The notes: a model not told the origin generated them from the sequence alone. A DNA stretch of 64,000 nt from Sedimentitalea xiamensis (GCF_030164465.1 NZ_JASNJE010000006.1:62001-126000), one strand, 5' to 3'. Shown: positions 1-10,346, counted from the first letter of the stretch. Made by a program: numbers and translations.

Positions 1-453
1 TTCTACAAGGGGCGGGCGGATTGGCCGGCGATCGCCAGCGTCAAGGATGCCGTGTCGATCCCGGTCGTCGCCAATGGCGACATCACCGACGGCGCGACGG
101 CGCGTCAGGCCCTGGCGGCGTCGGGCGCGGATGGCGTGATGATCGGACGCGGGGCCCAGGGCCAGCCGTGGAAACTGGCGGAAATCGCCCATGACATCGC
201 CGGTTTCCCCGTGCCGTCTGTCCCGTCCGGGGACGGGCTGGTCGCGCTCGTCAGCGCGCATTATCAGGCGATGCTGTCGTTTTACGGAAAGGACCTGGGC
301 CTGCGCGTCGCCCGCAAGCATCTGGGCTGGTACATGGACCTGGTTCCGACCGGGCCGGCCCTGCGCCGTCTGGTCCTGACCTCAGGAAGCCCGGACGAGG
401 TTCTGCGCCTGCTGCCGGATGCCCTGACCCAAAGCGCGCAGGCCGCCGCATGA
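1..453 (+). CDS. dusB: tRNA-dihydrouridine synthase DusB (NifR3), C-terminal part
   Basis: The frame is open from the window edge, so the N-terminus and the FMN-barrel start are missing; about 150 residues remain. FYKGRADWPAIASVK, then IPVVANGDI and GADGVMIGRGAQGQPW, are the FMN-phosphate-binding end of the Dus TIM barrel, followed by the helical tRNA-binding tail. The family reduces uridine to dihydrouridine in tRNA with NADPH. The stop overlaps the ntrB start by 4 bases (ATGA), the conserved nifR3-ntrBC arrangement of Rhodobacter, which suggests one operon with translational coupling. The residue set is DusB-like, but the subfamily rests mainly on this context. Confidence 0.93.
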   Translation, partial: FYKGRADWPAIASVKDAVSIPVVANGDITDGATARQALAASGADGVMIGRGAQGQPWKLAEIAHDIAGFPVPSVPSGDGLVALVSAHYQAMLSFYGKDLGLRVARKHLGWYMDLVPTGPALRRLVLTSGSPDEVLRLLPDALTQSAQAAA

Positions 454-1532
454 CGTCGGACAGTTCCATCTGGGCGTCGCTGCCGATCCCTGCCTTCCTG
501 ATCGACGGCAACGACAATATCGCGGACGTGAATTCCGCCGGCGAAGGCTTCCTGAACGCCTCGGCGAAATCGGTCATCGGCACCCCGATCTGGGACCAGG
601 TGGCGATCGACGCGCCGATCGAAGAAGCCTTCGGCCGCGCCCGCAAGAACGGCACGCCGCTTTTCGTCAACGACATCGACGTCGGCTCCGGCAGCCGCGC
701 GCCCCTGCAATGCGCGCTCCAGATCGCGCCGCTGCTCGGTCATCCCGGCACCATGATCCTGATGATCTCGCCGCGCGAACTCGCGGGGCGGATGACGCAA
801 AGCCATTCGGTCAAGTCGGCGGCGCAATCGGCGATCGGCATGGCCGAGATGCTGGCCCATGAAATCAAGAACCCGCTGGCCGGGATCACAGGTGCTGCGC
901 AACTGCTGAGCATGAACCTGTCGCCGGAAGACCTGGAACTGACCGACCTGATCGTGACCGAAAGCCGGCGGATCGTGAAGCTGCTCGAACAGGTTGAACA
1001 GTTCGGCAACCTGTCGGAACCGTCCTTCAAGCCGGTCAACATCCATGACGTGCTGGACCGGGCGCGGCGGTCGGCGCTTCTGGGTTTCGGGGCGCATATG
1101 AAGATCGTCGAGGATTACGATCCGTCGCTGCCGCTGGCCTATGGCGATCCGGACCAGTTGCTCCAGGTGATTCTGAACCTGCTGAAGAACGCATCCGAAG
1201 CCGCCGACCCGAAAGGCGGCACGATCCGCATACACAGCTATTTCGAACATTCCTTCAGCCTGCGCCGCGCGGACGGGTCGGGGCAGTCGCTGCCGCTCCA
1301 GGTCGAGATCATCGACGACGGTCCGGGCCTGCCCGACAAGATCCGCGCCGATGTCTTCGATCCTTTCGTGTCCGGCCGCGACAACGGCACCGGCCTCGGC
1401 CTCGCCCTGGTGAGCAAGATCATTTCGGACCACCACGGATGGATCTCCGTGACGTCGGTTCCGGGACATACGGTTTTCCGACTTTCCCTGCCGCGGGTTC
1501 CGCGCGGCCTGAACCCCGAGGAGACTTCCTGA
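450..1532 (+). CDS. ntrB: nitrogen regulation sensor kinase NtrB
   Basis: A 360-residue soluble histidine kinase without membrane segments. Residues 1-115 form a PAS domain. The phospho-acceptor is His137 in [13 protein letters not shown], followed by the N box [10 protein letters not shown] and the ATP-lid glycines DDGPGLPDK and GTGLGLAL. In the family NtrB phosphorylates or dephosphorylates NtrC according to PII-signalled nitrogen status. The start overlaps the dusB stop by 4 bases, and the stop shares one base with the ntrC start (TGATG), so the three genes are probably co-translated. Confidence 0.95.
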   Translation: MTSDSSIWASLPIPAFLIDGNDNIADVNSAGEGFLNASAKSVIGTPIWDQVAIDAPIEEAFGRARKNGTPLFVNDIDVGSGSRAPLQCALQIAPLLGHPGTMILMISPRELAGRMTQSHSVKSAAQSAIGMAEMLAHEIKNPLAGITGAAQLLSMNLSPEDLELTDLIVTESRRIVKLLEQVEQFGNLSEPSFKPVNIHDVLDRARRSALLGFGAHMKIVEDYDPSLPLAYGDPDQLLQVILNLLKNASEAADPKGGTIRIHSYFEHSFSLRRADGSGQSLPLQVEIIDDGPGLPDKIRADVFDPFVSGRDNGTGLGLALVSKIISDHHGWISVTSVPGHTVFRLSLPRVPRGLNPEETS

Positions 1533-2899
1533 TGGACGGTACTGTTCTGGTTGCCGACGACGACCGCACGATTCGGACGGTCCTGACCCAGGCGCTGACC
1601 CGCGCGGGCTGCAAGGTGCATGCGACCAGTTCCCTGACGACGCTGATGCGCTGGGTCGCGGAGGGAAAGGGCGACGTGGTGATCAGCGACGTGATGATGC
1701 CGGACGGCAACGGGCTGGAAATGCTGCCTAAGATCGCGCAGGACCGTCCGGGCCTGCCGGTGATCGTGATCTCGGCCCAGAACACGATCATGACCGCCAT
1801 CCAGGCCGCCGAGGCTGAAGCCTACGACTACCTGCCCAAGCCTTTCGATCTTCCGGACCTGATGAAGCGCACCTCGCGTGCGCTGGAACTGAAACGCCGG
1901 ACCCCGTCCGATGTGCGCGACACGTCCGAGGACCGGCCCGACGAACTGCCGCTGGTCGGGCGCACCCAGGTGATGCAATCCCTCTACCGCCTCGTCGCCA
2001 AGGTGATGAACACCGACCTGCCGGTGCTCATCTCCGGCGAAAGCGGGACCGGGAAATCGCTGATCGCCCGCGCGATTCACGATTTCTCGGACCGGCGCAC
2101 CCTGCCGTTCATTTCGGTCGGGGCCGCCGATCTTCAGGATCTCGAAGGACCGGCGCGGGTTCTGGCGCGGGTCAAGGGCGGAACCGTCCTGATCGACGAG
2201 ATCGCCGATATCGACGAAGAGATCCAGGCGCGGATCGTGCGCATGATGGACGCACCGGGCGATCACGTCCCCCGGTTCATGGCCACCAGCCAGGGCAACC
2301 TGTCGGCGGCGATGGAAAAGGGGCAGGTGCGTCAGGATCTCTACTATCGCCTCAGCGGCGCGGCCCTGCACGTTCCCGCCCTGCGCGAAAGAGTCGATGA
2401 CATCGAATTGCTGGCCGAACATTTCCTCGCCCGTTCCGAACGGGAAGGCGCGCCCAAACGCTGGTTCAGCCGCGAGGCGCAGGATCTGTTCCGGGTCTAC
2501 AGCTGGCCGGGAAACGTCCGCCAGCTTGAAAACGCGATCCGCCGGCTGGTCCTGACCAGCCGGACCGACGAGATCACCCGCGCCGAGGTCGAGGCCGTTC
2601 TCGGCAGCCAGCCGGAAATGGAACCGGCCATGGGGCGCGGCGACGCCGAAAAGCTGTCGGCATCGGTCGCGCGCCACCTGCGGCGGTATTTCGACCTGCA
2701 TGGCAACATGCTGCCGCCGCCCGGTCTCTACACCCGAATCCTGCGCGAGATCGAAACGCCGCTGATCGAAATCGCGCTGGACGCGACCGGGGGAAATCAG
2801 GCGAAATGCGCGGATCTGCTGGGCATCAACCGAAATACCCTGAGAAAGAAGATCACCGACCTTGATATAGAGGTGACACGGCGGCGCAAGTTGATGTAA
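1532..2899 (+). CDS. ntrC: nitrogen response regulator NtrC (GAFTGA-less)
   Basis: A 455-residue response regulator. The receiver domain spans 1-120 with acidic pocket Asp10/11, phospho-acceptor Asp53 and Lys103. The AAA+ domain has Walker A GESGTGKS at 169-176 and Walker B GGTVLIDE near 216-223. The C-terminal Fis-type helix-turn-helix ends in [13 protein letters not shown]. Between Walker A and B the sigma54-contact loop GAFTGA is absent; the segment is the short [18 protein letters not shown]. Rhodobacter capsulatus NtrC also lacks this loop and activates sigma70 promoters, so the same mode is inferred here. The start at the TGATG overlap with ntrB is preferred over upstream in-frame codons because [11 protein letters not shown] begins the receiver fold. 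Confidence 0.95.
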   Translation: MDGTVLVADDDRTIRTVLTQALTRAGCKVHATSSLTTLMRWVAEGKGDVVISDVMMPDGNGLEMLPKIAQDRPGLPVIVISAQNTIMTAIQAAEAEAYDYLPKPFDLPDLMKRTSRALELKRRTPSDVRDTSEDRPDELPLVGRTQVMQSLYRLVAKVMNTDLPVLISGESGTGKSLIARAIHDFSDRRTLPFISVGAADLQDLEGPARVLARVKGGTVLIDEIADIDEEIQARIVRMMDAPGDHVPRFMATSQGNLSAAMEKGQVRQDLYYRLSGAALHVPALRERVDDIELLAEHFLARSEREGAPKRWFSREAQDLFRVYSWPGNVRQLENAIRRLVLTSRTDEITRAEVEAVLGSQPEMEPAMGRGDAEKLSASVARHLRRYFDLHGNMLPPPGLYTRILREIETPLIEIALDATGGNQAKCADLLGINRNTLRKKITDLDIEVTRRRKLM

Positions 2900-3010
2900 A
2901 AACGTCACATGAGAGTGGCAAGCCGGTGCCAGTGAAGGCGGGCGCCGGGAAGAGACCACGACATATGGCGGTACGTCGCGCAGGCGACACATCAACTACG
3001 AGGGCAGCGC

Positions 3011-5290
3011 GTGACGACTCGGTCACACAACAGGCCGTTACTGACGTTCAACAGGTGGCGCAGAACGCGGCGGGCCAAGAATGCCGGAACGCTCGGGCTC
3101 GTGGTCCTCGGGCCTGTGCTGGCCTTCGCCACGTTCATGGTGCTCGGCCCGTTCGATCACGATGCCTCCTCGCCGGCGCTGCGGTTCATCCTGCTGGCCG
3201 ATTTCGTCTATATCCTCGTCGTCGCGACCCTGGTCCTGAACCAGATCGTCCGGCTTGTCGCCGCCCGCCGCGCGAAATCGGCGGGCTCGCGGCTCCATCT
3301 CCGCCTGACCGGCGTCTTTGCCCTGCTGGCGCTGATTCCCACGGTGATCGTGGCGGTCTTCGCGGGCCTCACCGTCAATATCGGGCTGGAAGGCTGGTTC
3401 TCGGACCGCGTGCGCCAGGTGGTCGGGACCTCCCTGTCCGCCGCCGAAGCCTATGAGGAAGAGCATCGCGAGAATTTGAAGCAGGACGCTCGGGCGCTGG
3501 CCCTGTTCATAGACGCCACGCGCCGGGCGACGTTCTTCATGAACGACGCCGAACTGCGGCAATTGCTCGGCCAGGGGCAGGCCCAGATCCAGCGCGGCTT
3601 GCGCGAAGCCTATGTTATCGACGGCACCGGCGAAATCCGGGCCCGCGGCGAGGGATCGTACCTGTTCGATTTCGAACGCCCCGCCCCCGAGGACATCGCG
3701 ACCGCCAGCGAAGACGGGCTGCTGATCATTCAGGACTGGGACAACAACGAATTCCGGGCGCTGGTGCGGCTGGATGCCTTCGTCGACCGGTTTCTCTATG
3801 TCAGCCGGGCCGTGGATGGCGACATCCTGAACCTGCTGGACGAAACCAAGGAAACCGTCCTGCTCTATCAGCAGCTCGAAAAGGAACGGGGCAGGGTCCT
3901 GTTCGAATTCGGCCTGATCTATCTCGGTTTCGCCGTGATCCTGATCCTCGCGGCGATCTGGCTGGGGCTCTGGTTCGCGGAACGCCTGTCCCGCCCGGTC
4001 GGACGGCTGACGACCGCGGCGCAACGGGTCGGCGGCGGCGATCTGGATGTGCAGGTGATCGAAGAGGAAGGCGACGACGAAATCGCCATGCTGGGCCGGT
4101 ATTTCAACCAGATGACCTATCAGTTGAAAGGACAGCGGGAACGGCTGCTGGACAACACCCACCAGATCGAACGCCGCCGCCGGATGTTCGATTCCGTGCT
4201 GTCGTCGGTGACCTCGGGAGTCGTCGGACTCGATCCCGATGGCCGCGTGACCTTCGTGAACCGGTCGGCGGAACGGCTGCTGGACTGGTCGGGGGACGAA
4301 CAGTCGCTGGCCCTGTCGGTGGCGGTGCCCGAATTCGGCCCGCTGTTCGAAACGCTGAGGGCAGGGGGCGGCGAAACCGCCCAGGGCGAAGTCAAGGTGT
4401 CCCGGCAAGGACGGCTGGAAAACCTTCTGGTGCGCATGTCGACGCGCCGGGAATCCGATGGAAGCCTCGAAGGCTACGTGGTCGCCTTCGAGGATGTGAC
4501 CGATCTGGTCAGCGCGCAGCGGATGGCCGCCTGGGGCGACGTGGCGCGGCGCATCGCCCATGAGATCAAGAACCCGCTGACGCCGATCCAGCTGAGCGCT
4601 GAACGGATCAAGCGCAAGTTCGGCCCGGTTCTGACCGAGGACCGGGACCGGCTTGAATCGATGACCGATGTGATCATTCGCCAGACCAACGATCTGCGCC
4701 GGATCGTGGACGAATTCAGCAAGTTCGCGCGGATGCCGGAACCGGACAGGCGCAGCGAGGACCTGACGCGGCTGACCCGCGATGCCGTTCTGCTGCAGGA
4801 AACCGGCCAGCCGAAGGTGCATTTCGTCACCGATCTTCCGGATCATCCCGTGAACGCCGAAGTCGATGCGACCATGATTACCCAGGCCTTGACGAACCTG
4901 ATCAAGAATGCCGGAGAAGCTATTGAAACAGCGTCGGAAATAGGCGACATCGCCGATCTTGAGCCGCAGATCCGCGTGACCCTCACTCCGCTCGACAAAG
5001 GGTGCGAGATCGCCATCGCCGACAATGGCATCGGCTGGCCGGAAGACCGCACCCGGCTGTTCGAACCCTATGTGACGACCCGCGACCAGGGCACCGGCCT
5101 CGGACTGCCGATCGTCAAGAAGATCATCGAGGAACACGGCGGCAGCCTCACCCTGGAGAACGCGCCGGTGTTCGAAGGACAGACCCATTCCGGCGCCATG
5201 GCCGTGATCCGGCTTCCCGGCGCCCCTCCGCCCACCACCAACGCCCGCACCATTGGCGACAACACCAAAGAAAAAGCAGGTATGACATGA
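3011..5290 (+). CDS. ntrY: sensor histidine kinase NtrY
   Basis: A 759-residue membrane kinase with a GTG start. Three N-terminal hydrophobic segments precede a periplasmic or sensor region, then another membrane segment near residues 300-320, HAMP, PAS, and a HisKA/HATPase core. The phospho-acceptor is His517 in [15 protein letters not shown]; the ATP site includes NLIKNAGEAI, ADNGIGWP and GTGLGLPIV. NtrY pairs with NtrX in nitrogen, nitrate and redox control in alphaproteobacteria. The 111-base gap after ntrC suggests its own promoter or a processing point. It holds an inverted repeat TGGCA-N6-TGCCA at 2916-2931. The end overlaps ntrX by 4 bases. Confidence 0.95.
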   Translation: MTTRSHNRPLLTFNRWRRTRRAKNAGTLGLVVLGPVLAFATFMVLGPFDHDASSPALRFILLADFVYILVVATLVLNQIVRLVAARRAKSAGSRLHLRLTGVFALLALIPTVIVAVFAGLTVNIGLEGWFSDRVRQVVGTSLSAAEAYEEEHRENLKQDARALALFIDATRRATFFMNDAELRQLLGQGQAQIQRGLREAYVIDGTGEIRARGEGSYLFDFERPAPEDIATASEDGLLIIQDWDNNEFRALVRLDAFVDRFLYVSRAVDGDILNLLDETKETVLLYQQLEKERGRVLFEFGLIYLGFAVILILAAIWLGLWFAERLSRPVGRLTTAAQRVGGGDLDVQVIEEEGDDEIAMLGRYFNQMTYQLKGQRERLLDNTHQIERRRRMFDSVLSSVTSGVVGLDPDGRVTFVNRSAERLLDWSGDEQSLALSVAVPEFGPLFETLRAGGGETAQGEVKVSRQGRLENLLVRMSTRRESDGSLEGYVVAFEDVTDLVSAQRMAAWGDVARRIAHEIKNPLTPIQLSAERIKRKFGPVLTEDRDRLESMTDVIIRQTNDLRRIVDEFSKFARMPEPDRRSEDLTRLTRDAVLLQETGQPKVHFVTDLPDHPVNAEVDATMITQALTNLIKNAGEAIETASEIGDIADLEPQIRVTLTPLDKGCEIAIADNGIGWPEDRTRLFEPYVTTRDQGTGLGLPIVKKIIEEHGGSLTLENAPVFEGQTHSGAMAVIRLPGAPPPTTNARTIGDNTKEKAGMT

Positions 5291-6711
5291 GCGATATTCT
5301 GATCGTCGACGATGAACGCGACATCCGCGAACTGGTTTCCGATATTCTCGAAGACGAAGGCTACGCGACGCGGCTGGCCGGCAATTCCGACGACTGCATG
5401 GCCGCCATCAACACGGAACCGCCGGCGCTTCTGATCCTGGACATCTGGCTCAAGGACAGCCGCATGGACGGTATCGACATCCTGAAAGCGGTGAAGCGGG
5501 ACAATCCCGACGTGCCGGTGGTGATCATCTCGGGGCATGGAAACATCGAGATCGCCGTCGCCGCGATCAAGCAGGGGGCCTACGATTTCATCGAGAAGCC
5601 GTTCAACATCGACCAGCTCATGGTGGTGATCCGGCGGGCCATGGAAACGTCGAACCTGCGCCGCGAGAACAGCGCCCTGAAACATCGCGACACCGTCGCC
5701 GCGGACATGATCGGCGCAAGCCCGGCGTTCCGGAACCTGGTCGGAAACCTCGACAAGGTCACGAAATCCAACGGGCGGGTGATGTTGTCGGGGCCGGCCG
5801 GATCGGGCAAGGAAATCGCCGCGCGCTACATCCACGCCCATTCCAACCGCGCCAATGCGCCCTTCGTCACCGTCAACTGCGCCAGCATCGAACCGGACCG
5901 CATGGAAGAGGTGCTGTTTGGCCGCGAAGGCGCCGACCGGGGCGTCGAATCCGGGCTTCTCGAACAGGCCCATGGTGGCGTGGTCTATTTCGACGAGGTC
6001 GCGGACATGCCGATCGGCACCCAGTCCAAGATCCTGCGGGTTCTGGTCGACCAGCAATTCCAGCGGGTTGGCGGCAACGACAAGGTGCGGGTGGATCTGC
6101 GCGTGATCTCCAGCACCAATCGCAATCTGGAGGACGAGATCAAGGCCGGCCGCTTCCGGCAGGAACTGTTCCACCGCCTGAATGTCGTGCCGATCGCCGT
6201 GCCGTCGCTCGAAGACCGGCGCGAGGACATCCCGGTGCTCGCCGAACATTTCATCGCCGCCTGCCATGCCTCCCAGGGCCTGCCGGTGCGGTCCCTGTCC
6301 GAAGACGCGATTGCGCTGATGCAGACCATGGTCTGGCCCGGCAACGTGCGCCAGTTGAAGAACCTGATCGAACGGGTGCTGATCCTTGGCGAAGGCGCGG
6401 GACCGATCGAGGCGCAGGAACTGCCCAGCGACGGCGACAAGAAATCCGAAGAAGGCCGCGTGGTTCTGTCGGGCACCCTGGCGGCGCTGCCGCTGCGCGA
6501 GGCGCGCGAGGCGTTCGAACGCGAATACCTGCTGACCCAGATCAACCGGTTCGGAGGCAACATCAGCCGGACCGCGTCCTTCGTTGGAATGGAGCGCAGC
6601 GCGCTGCACCGCAAGCTGAAGTCGCTCGGCGTCGTCACGTCCTCCAAGTCCGGAGCGCGGATCGCCCATGTGGATGACGACGTGCCGGAAAGCGCCGCCG
6701 CCGCGGAATAG
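5287..6711 (+). CDS. ntrX: response regulator NtrX (GAFTGA-less)
   Basis: A 474-residue partner of NtrY whose ATG overlaps the ntrY stop (ATGA). The receiver has phospho-acceptor Asp52 in LILDIWLKD and Lys104. The AAA+ domain has Walker A GPAGSGKE at 169-176 and Walker B GGVVYFDE at 230-237. At the GAFTGA position the sequence reads FGREGADRGVES, so the sigma54-contact loop is missing. A Fis-like helix-turn-helix with RTASFVGMERSALHRKL lies near the end. This version therefore probably acts as a DNA-binding regulator without sigma54 remodelling. Extra tail residues after the helix-turn-helix are acidic and alanine-rich. Confidence 0.95.
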   Translation: MSDILIVDDERDIRELVSDILEDEGYATRLAGNSDDCMAAINTEPPALLILDIWLKDSRMDGIDILKAVKRDNPDVPVVIISGHGNIEIAVAAIKQGAYDFIEKPFNIDQLMVVIRRAMETSNLRRENSALKHRDTVAADMIGASPAFRNLVGNLDKVTKSNGRVMLSGPAGSGKEIAARYIHAHSNRANAPFVTVNCASIEPDRMEEVLFGREGADRGVESGLLEQAHGGVVYFDEVADMPIGTQSKILRVLVDQQFQRVGGNDKVRVDLRVISSTNRNLEDEIKAGRFRQELFHRLNVVPIAVPSLEDRREDIPVLAEHFIAACHASQGLPVRSLSEDAIALMQTMVWPGNVRQLKNLIERVLILGEGAGPIEAQELPSDGDKKSEEGRVVLSGTLAALPLREAREAFEREYLLTQINRFGGNISRTASFVGMERSALHRKLKSLGVVTSSKSGARIAHVDDDVPESAAAAE

Positions 6712-6740
6712 ACCGGCGCGGCGGATGCGCGGGCGAAACC

Positions 6741-7229
6741 CTATTCCGACGCGATCGGGGGGACCGGATTGACGATCTGCCAGCTTCCGTCGTCATACCG
6801 GATGACGCAGGAACTCTGGGTCAGCGCCGGCAGGGTCTGCGTCCGGGTGCGCGGCGCGGCGGCGGCGACCGCGCCGGAACAGCGGGGCAGGCTGACGGGC
6901 GCGTATCCTTTCTGCGCCATGCACAGGTCCAGCACCCGCGCCCGCAGATCCCTGTTCACATCGACCGTGTAGATCCCGCCATCGACCCAGTATCCGGGCC
7001 GGTAATAGCACCCCGCGGAATTGCAATATTGCGATCCGGGAAAGAAGATCGGCGGATTCTGCCGGATCTGGTTGGCGACCGGGGCGTCTTTTAGCGCCTC
7101 AACCTCGCAGCGCGTGGTGTCGGTCTGCATCCGCGACACGGAAACGCCGGGCGCATAATAGGTCGTGAGCCCGGTGGCGCAGCCGGCCAGCACGGTCAGG
7201 GCAGAAAATATCGGGGCATTGATCCGCAT
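6741..7229 (-). CDS. hypothetical lipoprotein
   Basis: 162 residues starting at the ATG at 7229, which gives a short signal peptide ending in lipobox LAGC (Cys17). Longer in-frame starts would bury this signal, so they are rejected. The mature part has several cysteines (YCNSAGCYYRPGYW, LDLCMAQKGY, PRCSG), which may form disulfides in the periplasm. I do not recognise a functional family. It is convergent with ntrX and divergent from trkA, so it is transcribed independently of the conserved ntr-trk block. Confidence 0.75.
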   Translation of the reverse strand: MRINAPIFSALTVLAGCATGLTTYYAPGVSVSRMQTDTTRCEVEALKDAPVANQIRQNPPIFFPGSQYCNSAGCYYRPGYWVDGGIYTVDVNRDLRARVLDLCMAQKGYAPVSLPRCSGAVAAAAPRTRTQTLPALTQSSCVIRYDDGSWQIVNPVPPIASE

Positions 7230-7425
7230 GATGGGCCGAGATTGCCCCAGACCCGGCGGTGGCGCAACGGCTTCGCGGCGAATTCCGCGTGCTCGGCGCG
7301 GGTTTGCGCCCTGGTCCGGACCTTCGCGCCGCCGCTCTCCGGCTGCCCGACAATTCATTTGACCGCCCTTTGGCCTTCTGTCATGCAAAAGACCGCTGAA
7401 CTCGGGGCCACAAGGGCGACAAGGC

Positions 7426-8802
7426 ATGAAGGTCATCATCTGCGGTGCCGGTCAGGTTGGCTGGCAGATCGCGCGCCATCTGTCGGGGGAACAGAACGAT
7501 GTGACCGTGGTGGACAGCAATCCCGACCTGGTGCGCCGGGCCACGGACACGCTGGATGTGCAGGGGGTCGCGGGCTTCGCCAGCTACCCGGACGTGCTGG
7601 ACCGGGCCGGGGCGCGGGACGCGGACATGATCATCGCCGCGACCTATTCGGACGAGGTGAACATGGTCACCTGCCAGGTGGCCCACTCGGTGTTTTCCAT
7701 CCAGCGCAAGATTGCCCGGCTGCGGGCGCAATCCTACCTGACCGCGATCTATTCCGATCTCTACCGGCGCGAACACCTGCCCATCGACGTGGTGATCAGC
7801 CCCGAGCGCGAGGTGGCCGAAGCCGCGATGCAGCGCCTGGCCGCGCCCGCCGCCTTTGACACCGAAACCTTCATGGACGGCAGGGCGCAGCTTCTGGGGA
7901 TAACCCTCGAGGACGACTGCCCGGTGGTGAACACGCCGCTGCGCCAGCTCACCGACCTGTTCTCGACCCTGCGGTCGATCGTGGTCGGGGTGCGCCGGGA
8001 TGGCACGCTTTTCGCGCCGGAACCGAACGACCAGCTTTTCGTCGGCGACGACTGCTATGTCTTCGCCCATGTGGCCGACATCAGCCGCACGCTCGAAGTC
8101 TTTGGAAAGGCGCAGTTCAAGCAGGAACGTCTGGTCATCGTCGGCGGCGGAAACGTCGGGCTGACCGTGGCCAAGGCGCTGGAGGCGCGGGAAACCCGCA
8201 CCCGTGCCAAGGTGATCGAGAAAAGCCGCGCCAACGCGGAACAGGCGGCCGAGGCGCTGGAACGCACCATCGTGCTGCACGGGGACGGCCTCGACGCGGC
8301 ACTGCTCAACGAGGCGGGGATCGACCGCGCCGACGCCATGCTGGCCGTCACCGACGACGACAAGACCAACATGCTCGCCGCCGTCCGGGCCAAGGCCGAA
8401 GGCTGCCCCTATGCCATCGCGCTGATCAACGATCCGACGCTGGTGCCGCTGATGGCGCCGCTGGGGATCGACGCCTACATCAATCCCCGCGCCACCACCG
8501 TCAGTTCGATCCTGCGCCATATCCGGCACGGCCGGGTGCGCGCGGTCTATTCCATCGGCGACGCCGAGGCCGAGGTGATCGAGGCCGAAGTGATGTCGAC
8601 CTCGCCGATGGCGGGGCAGCGCATTCGCGACATCGACTTTCCCGAAGGCGCGCTGGTCGGGGCCATCATGCGCAACGGAGAGGTCATGCGCCCGGTGGGC
8701 GAGTTGCGGATCGAGGAAAAGGACGTGATCGCCATTTTCGCGATGGCGGCGGACGTGCCCGAAGTCGAGCGCCTGATGCAGGTCTCGATCGACTTCTTCT
8801 GA
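7426..8802 (+). CDS. trkA: Trk potassium uptake regulatory subunit TrkA
   Basis: 458 residues with two tandem RCK units. Nucleotide-binding glycine motifs are ICGAGQVGWQIA at the N-terminus and VGGGNVGLTVA in the second half, each followed by an RCK_C segment. TrkA is the cytoplasmic NAD(H)-binding gate of the TrkH potassium channel. One base separates it from trkH. In Rhodobacteraceae it commonly follows ntrYX, as here. Confidence 0.95.
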   Translation: MKVIICGAGQVGWQIARHLSGEQNDVTVVDSNPDLVRRATDTLDVQGVAGFASYPDVLDRAGARDADMIIAATYSDEVNMVTCQVAHSVFSIQRKIARLRAQSYLTAIYSDLYRREHLPIDVVISPEREVAEAAMQRLAAPAAFDTETFMDGRAQLLGITLEDDCPVVNTPLRQLTDLFSTLRSIVVGVRRDGTLFAPEPNDQLFVGDDCYVFAHVADISRTLEVFGKAQFKQERLVIVGGGNVGLTVAKALEARETRTRAKVIEKSRANAEQAAEALERTIVLHGDGLDAALLNEAGIDRADAMLAVTDDDKTNMLAAVRAKAEGCPYAIALINDPTLVPLMAPLGIDAYINPRATTVSSILRHIRHGRVRAVYSIGDAEAEVIEAEVMSTSPMAGQRIRDIDFPEGALVGAIMRNGEVMRPVGELRIEEKDVIAIFAMAADVPEVERLMQVSIDFF

Positions 8803-8803
8803 C

Positions 8804-10336
8804 ATGACGGCGCCCAGGCCCTACGGCGTTTTCCTGCGGCTGCCCCTGTCGCTGCTGCTCTGGGGGATGACCTCCGCGTCGATGTTCCTCCCGGCCTCGC
8901 ACGCGCTCGTGCGCAACAATCACCCGGCCTCGCAGTCCTTCTTCTTTTCCGGGCTTCTCGGCCTCGTCTGCGTGACCCTGATCGGCCTCGCGCTGGGCGA
9001 GCGCAAGCCGCGCTACGGCTCGCTCGGACAATTGTCGTCCCTGATGTTCGCCTTCGCGATCCTGCCGGTTTTCCTGGCCGTTCCGTTTCACGACGCGCTT
9101 CAGACAACGTCCTTTCTGAATGCCTATTTCGACATGGTCAGCGCCATCACCACCACCGGCGCCGACCTGTTTGACGACCCGGCGCGGCTGGCGCCGTCGC
9201 TGCACCTGTGGCGGGCGCAGGTCGGCTGGATGGGCGGGCTGATCCTGTGGGTGGCGGCGGCGGCGATTCTGGCGCCCCTGTCGCTCGGCGGCTTCGAACT
9301 GACCGCCCAGGGGCAGCCGGGGCGGGACATGACGGGTCTGGGGGTTTCGGAAATCTCGGACCCGCGCCGGCGGCTCCTGCGGATCTTCGTGACCCTGGCG
9401 CCGATCTATGCCGGCCTGACCATGATCCTGTGGGTGCTGCTCCTGATGGCCGGCGAAACCTCGCTGACGGCGCTGTGCCACGCGATGTCGGTGATGGCGA
9501 CCTCCGGCATCTCCCCGGTCGGCGGCGTGACCAACGCCGCGTCCGGGGTCATCGGCGAGGCGCTGCTGTTCCTGTTCATGTTCTTCGCCCTGTCGCGGCT
9601 GACGTTCTCCAACGACACCTCGATCAAGGGCCATCGCCGGCTCGACAGGGATCCGGAATTCCGCGCCGGTCTGCTGCTGGTCATCGGCCTGCCCACCCTG
9701 CTGTTCCTGCGCCATTGGCTCGCCTCGCTGGAAATCGGCAACAGCGAAGGGTTCTTCACCGCCCTGCGGGCCTTCTGGGGGGCGATGTTCACCGTCATGT
9801 CCTTCCTGACCACGACCGGCTTTGAAAGCGCCAACTGGGACGAGGCGCGGCAATGGTCCGGCCTCGGCACACCGGGCCTGATCCTGCTGGGGCTGGCGGT
9901 GATCGGCGGCGGCGTCGCCACCACCGCCGGCGGGGTCAAGCTGCTGCGGGTCTATGCGCTCTACATGCACGGACGCCGCGAACTGGCGCGGCTCGTCCAT
10001 CCCTCGTCGGTCAGCAGCGTGCGCCAGGGCGACAGCATACACAACAACGGCGCCTTCATCGCCTGGATCTTCTTCATGCTGTTCGCCATGTCGCTGACGG
10101 TCATCAGCCTCGCGCTGGCGGCGATGGGCGTCTCCTTCGACCATGCCATCGTCCTGAGCATCGCCACCCTGTCCACCACCGGTCCGCTGATCGAGGTCGC
10201 GGCGCAGACGCCGATCCGGCTGGTGGAACTGAGCGGCTGGGCCAAGGCGATCCTCTGCGCCGCGATGGTGCTCGGGCGGCTTGAAACGCTGGCCATTATC
10301 GCGCTTTTCACGCCGGATCTGTGGCGGGGCCGGTGA
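8804..10336 (+). CDS. trkH: Trk potassium uptake channel subunit TrkH
   Basis: 510 residues, strongly hydrophobic, with the repeated membrane-pore-membrane pattern of the TrkH/KtrB superfamily. The four filter-like loops follow MVSAITTTGADLF, MSVMATSGISPVGG, MSFLTTTGFESANW and IATLSTTGPLIEVA; each has the expected glycine. It imports K+ with TrkA as regulator. The ATG lies one base after the trkA stop. A weak hairpin plus T-run follows the gene. Confidence 0.95.
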   Translation: MTAPRPYGVFLRLPLSLLLWGMTSASMFLPASHALVRNNHPASQSFFFSGLLGLVCVTLIGLALGERKPRYGSLGQLSSLMFAFAILPVFLAVPFHDALQTTSFLNAYFDMVSAITTTGADLFDDPARLAPSLHLWRAQVGWMGGLILWVAAAAILAPLSLGGFELTAQGQPGRDMTGLGVSEISDPRRRLLRIFVTLAPIYAGLTMILWVLLLMAGETSLTALCHAMSVMATSGISPVGGVTNAASGVIGEALLFLFMFFALSRLTFSNDTSIKGHRRLDRDPEFRAGLLLVIGLPTLLFLRHWLASLEIGNSEGFFTALRAFWGAMFTVMSFLTTTGFESANWDEARQWSGLGTPGLILLGLAVIGGGVATTAGGVKLLRVYALYMHGRRELARLVHPSSVSSVRQGDSIHNNGAFIAWIFFMLFAMSLTVISLALAAMGVSFDHAIVLSIATLSTTGPLIEVAAQTPIRLVELSGWAKAILCAAMVLGRLETLAIIALFTPDLWRGR

Positions 10337-10346
10337 TGTCTTGGGC

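Noticed and set aside
3038-5188. A 716-codon open frame opposite ntrY
   Set aside because: It mirrors the ntrY codons and has no recognisable domain, while ntrY is complete in the other strand.
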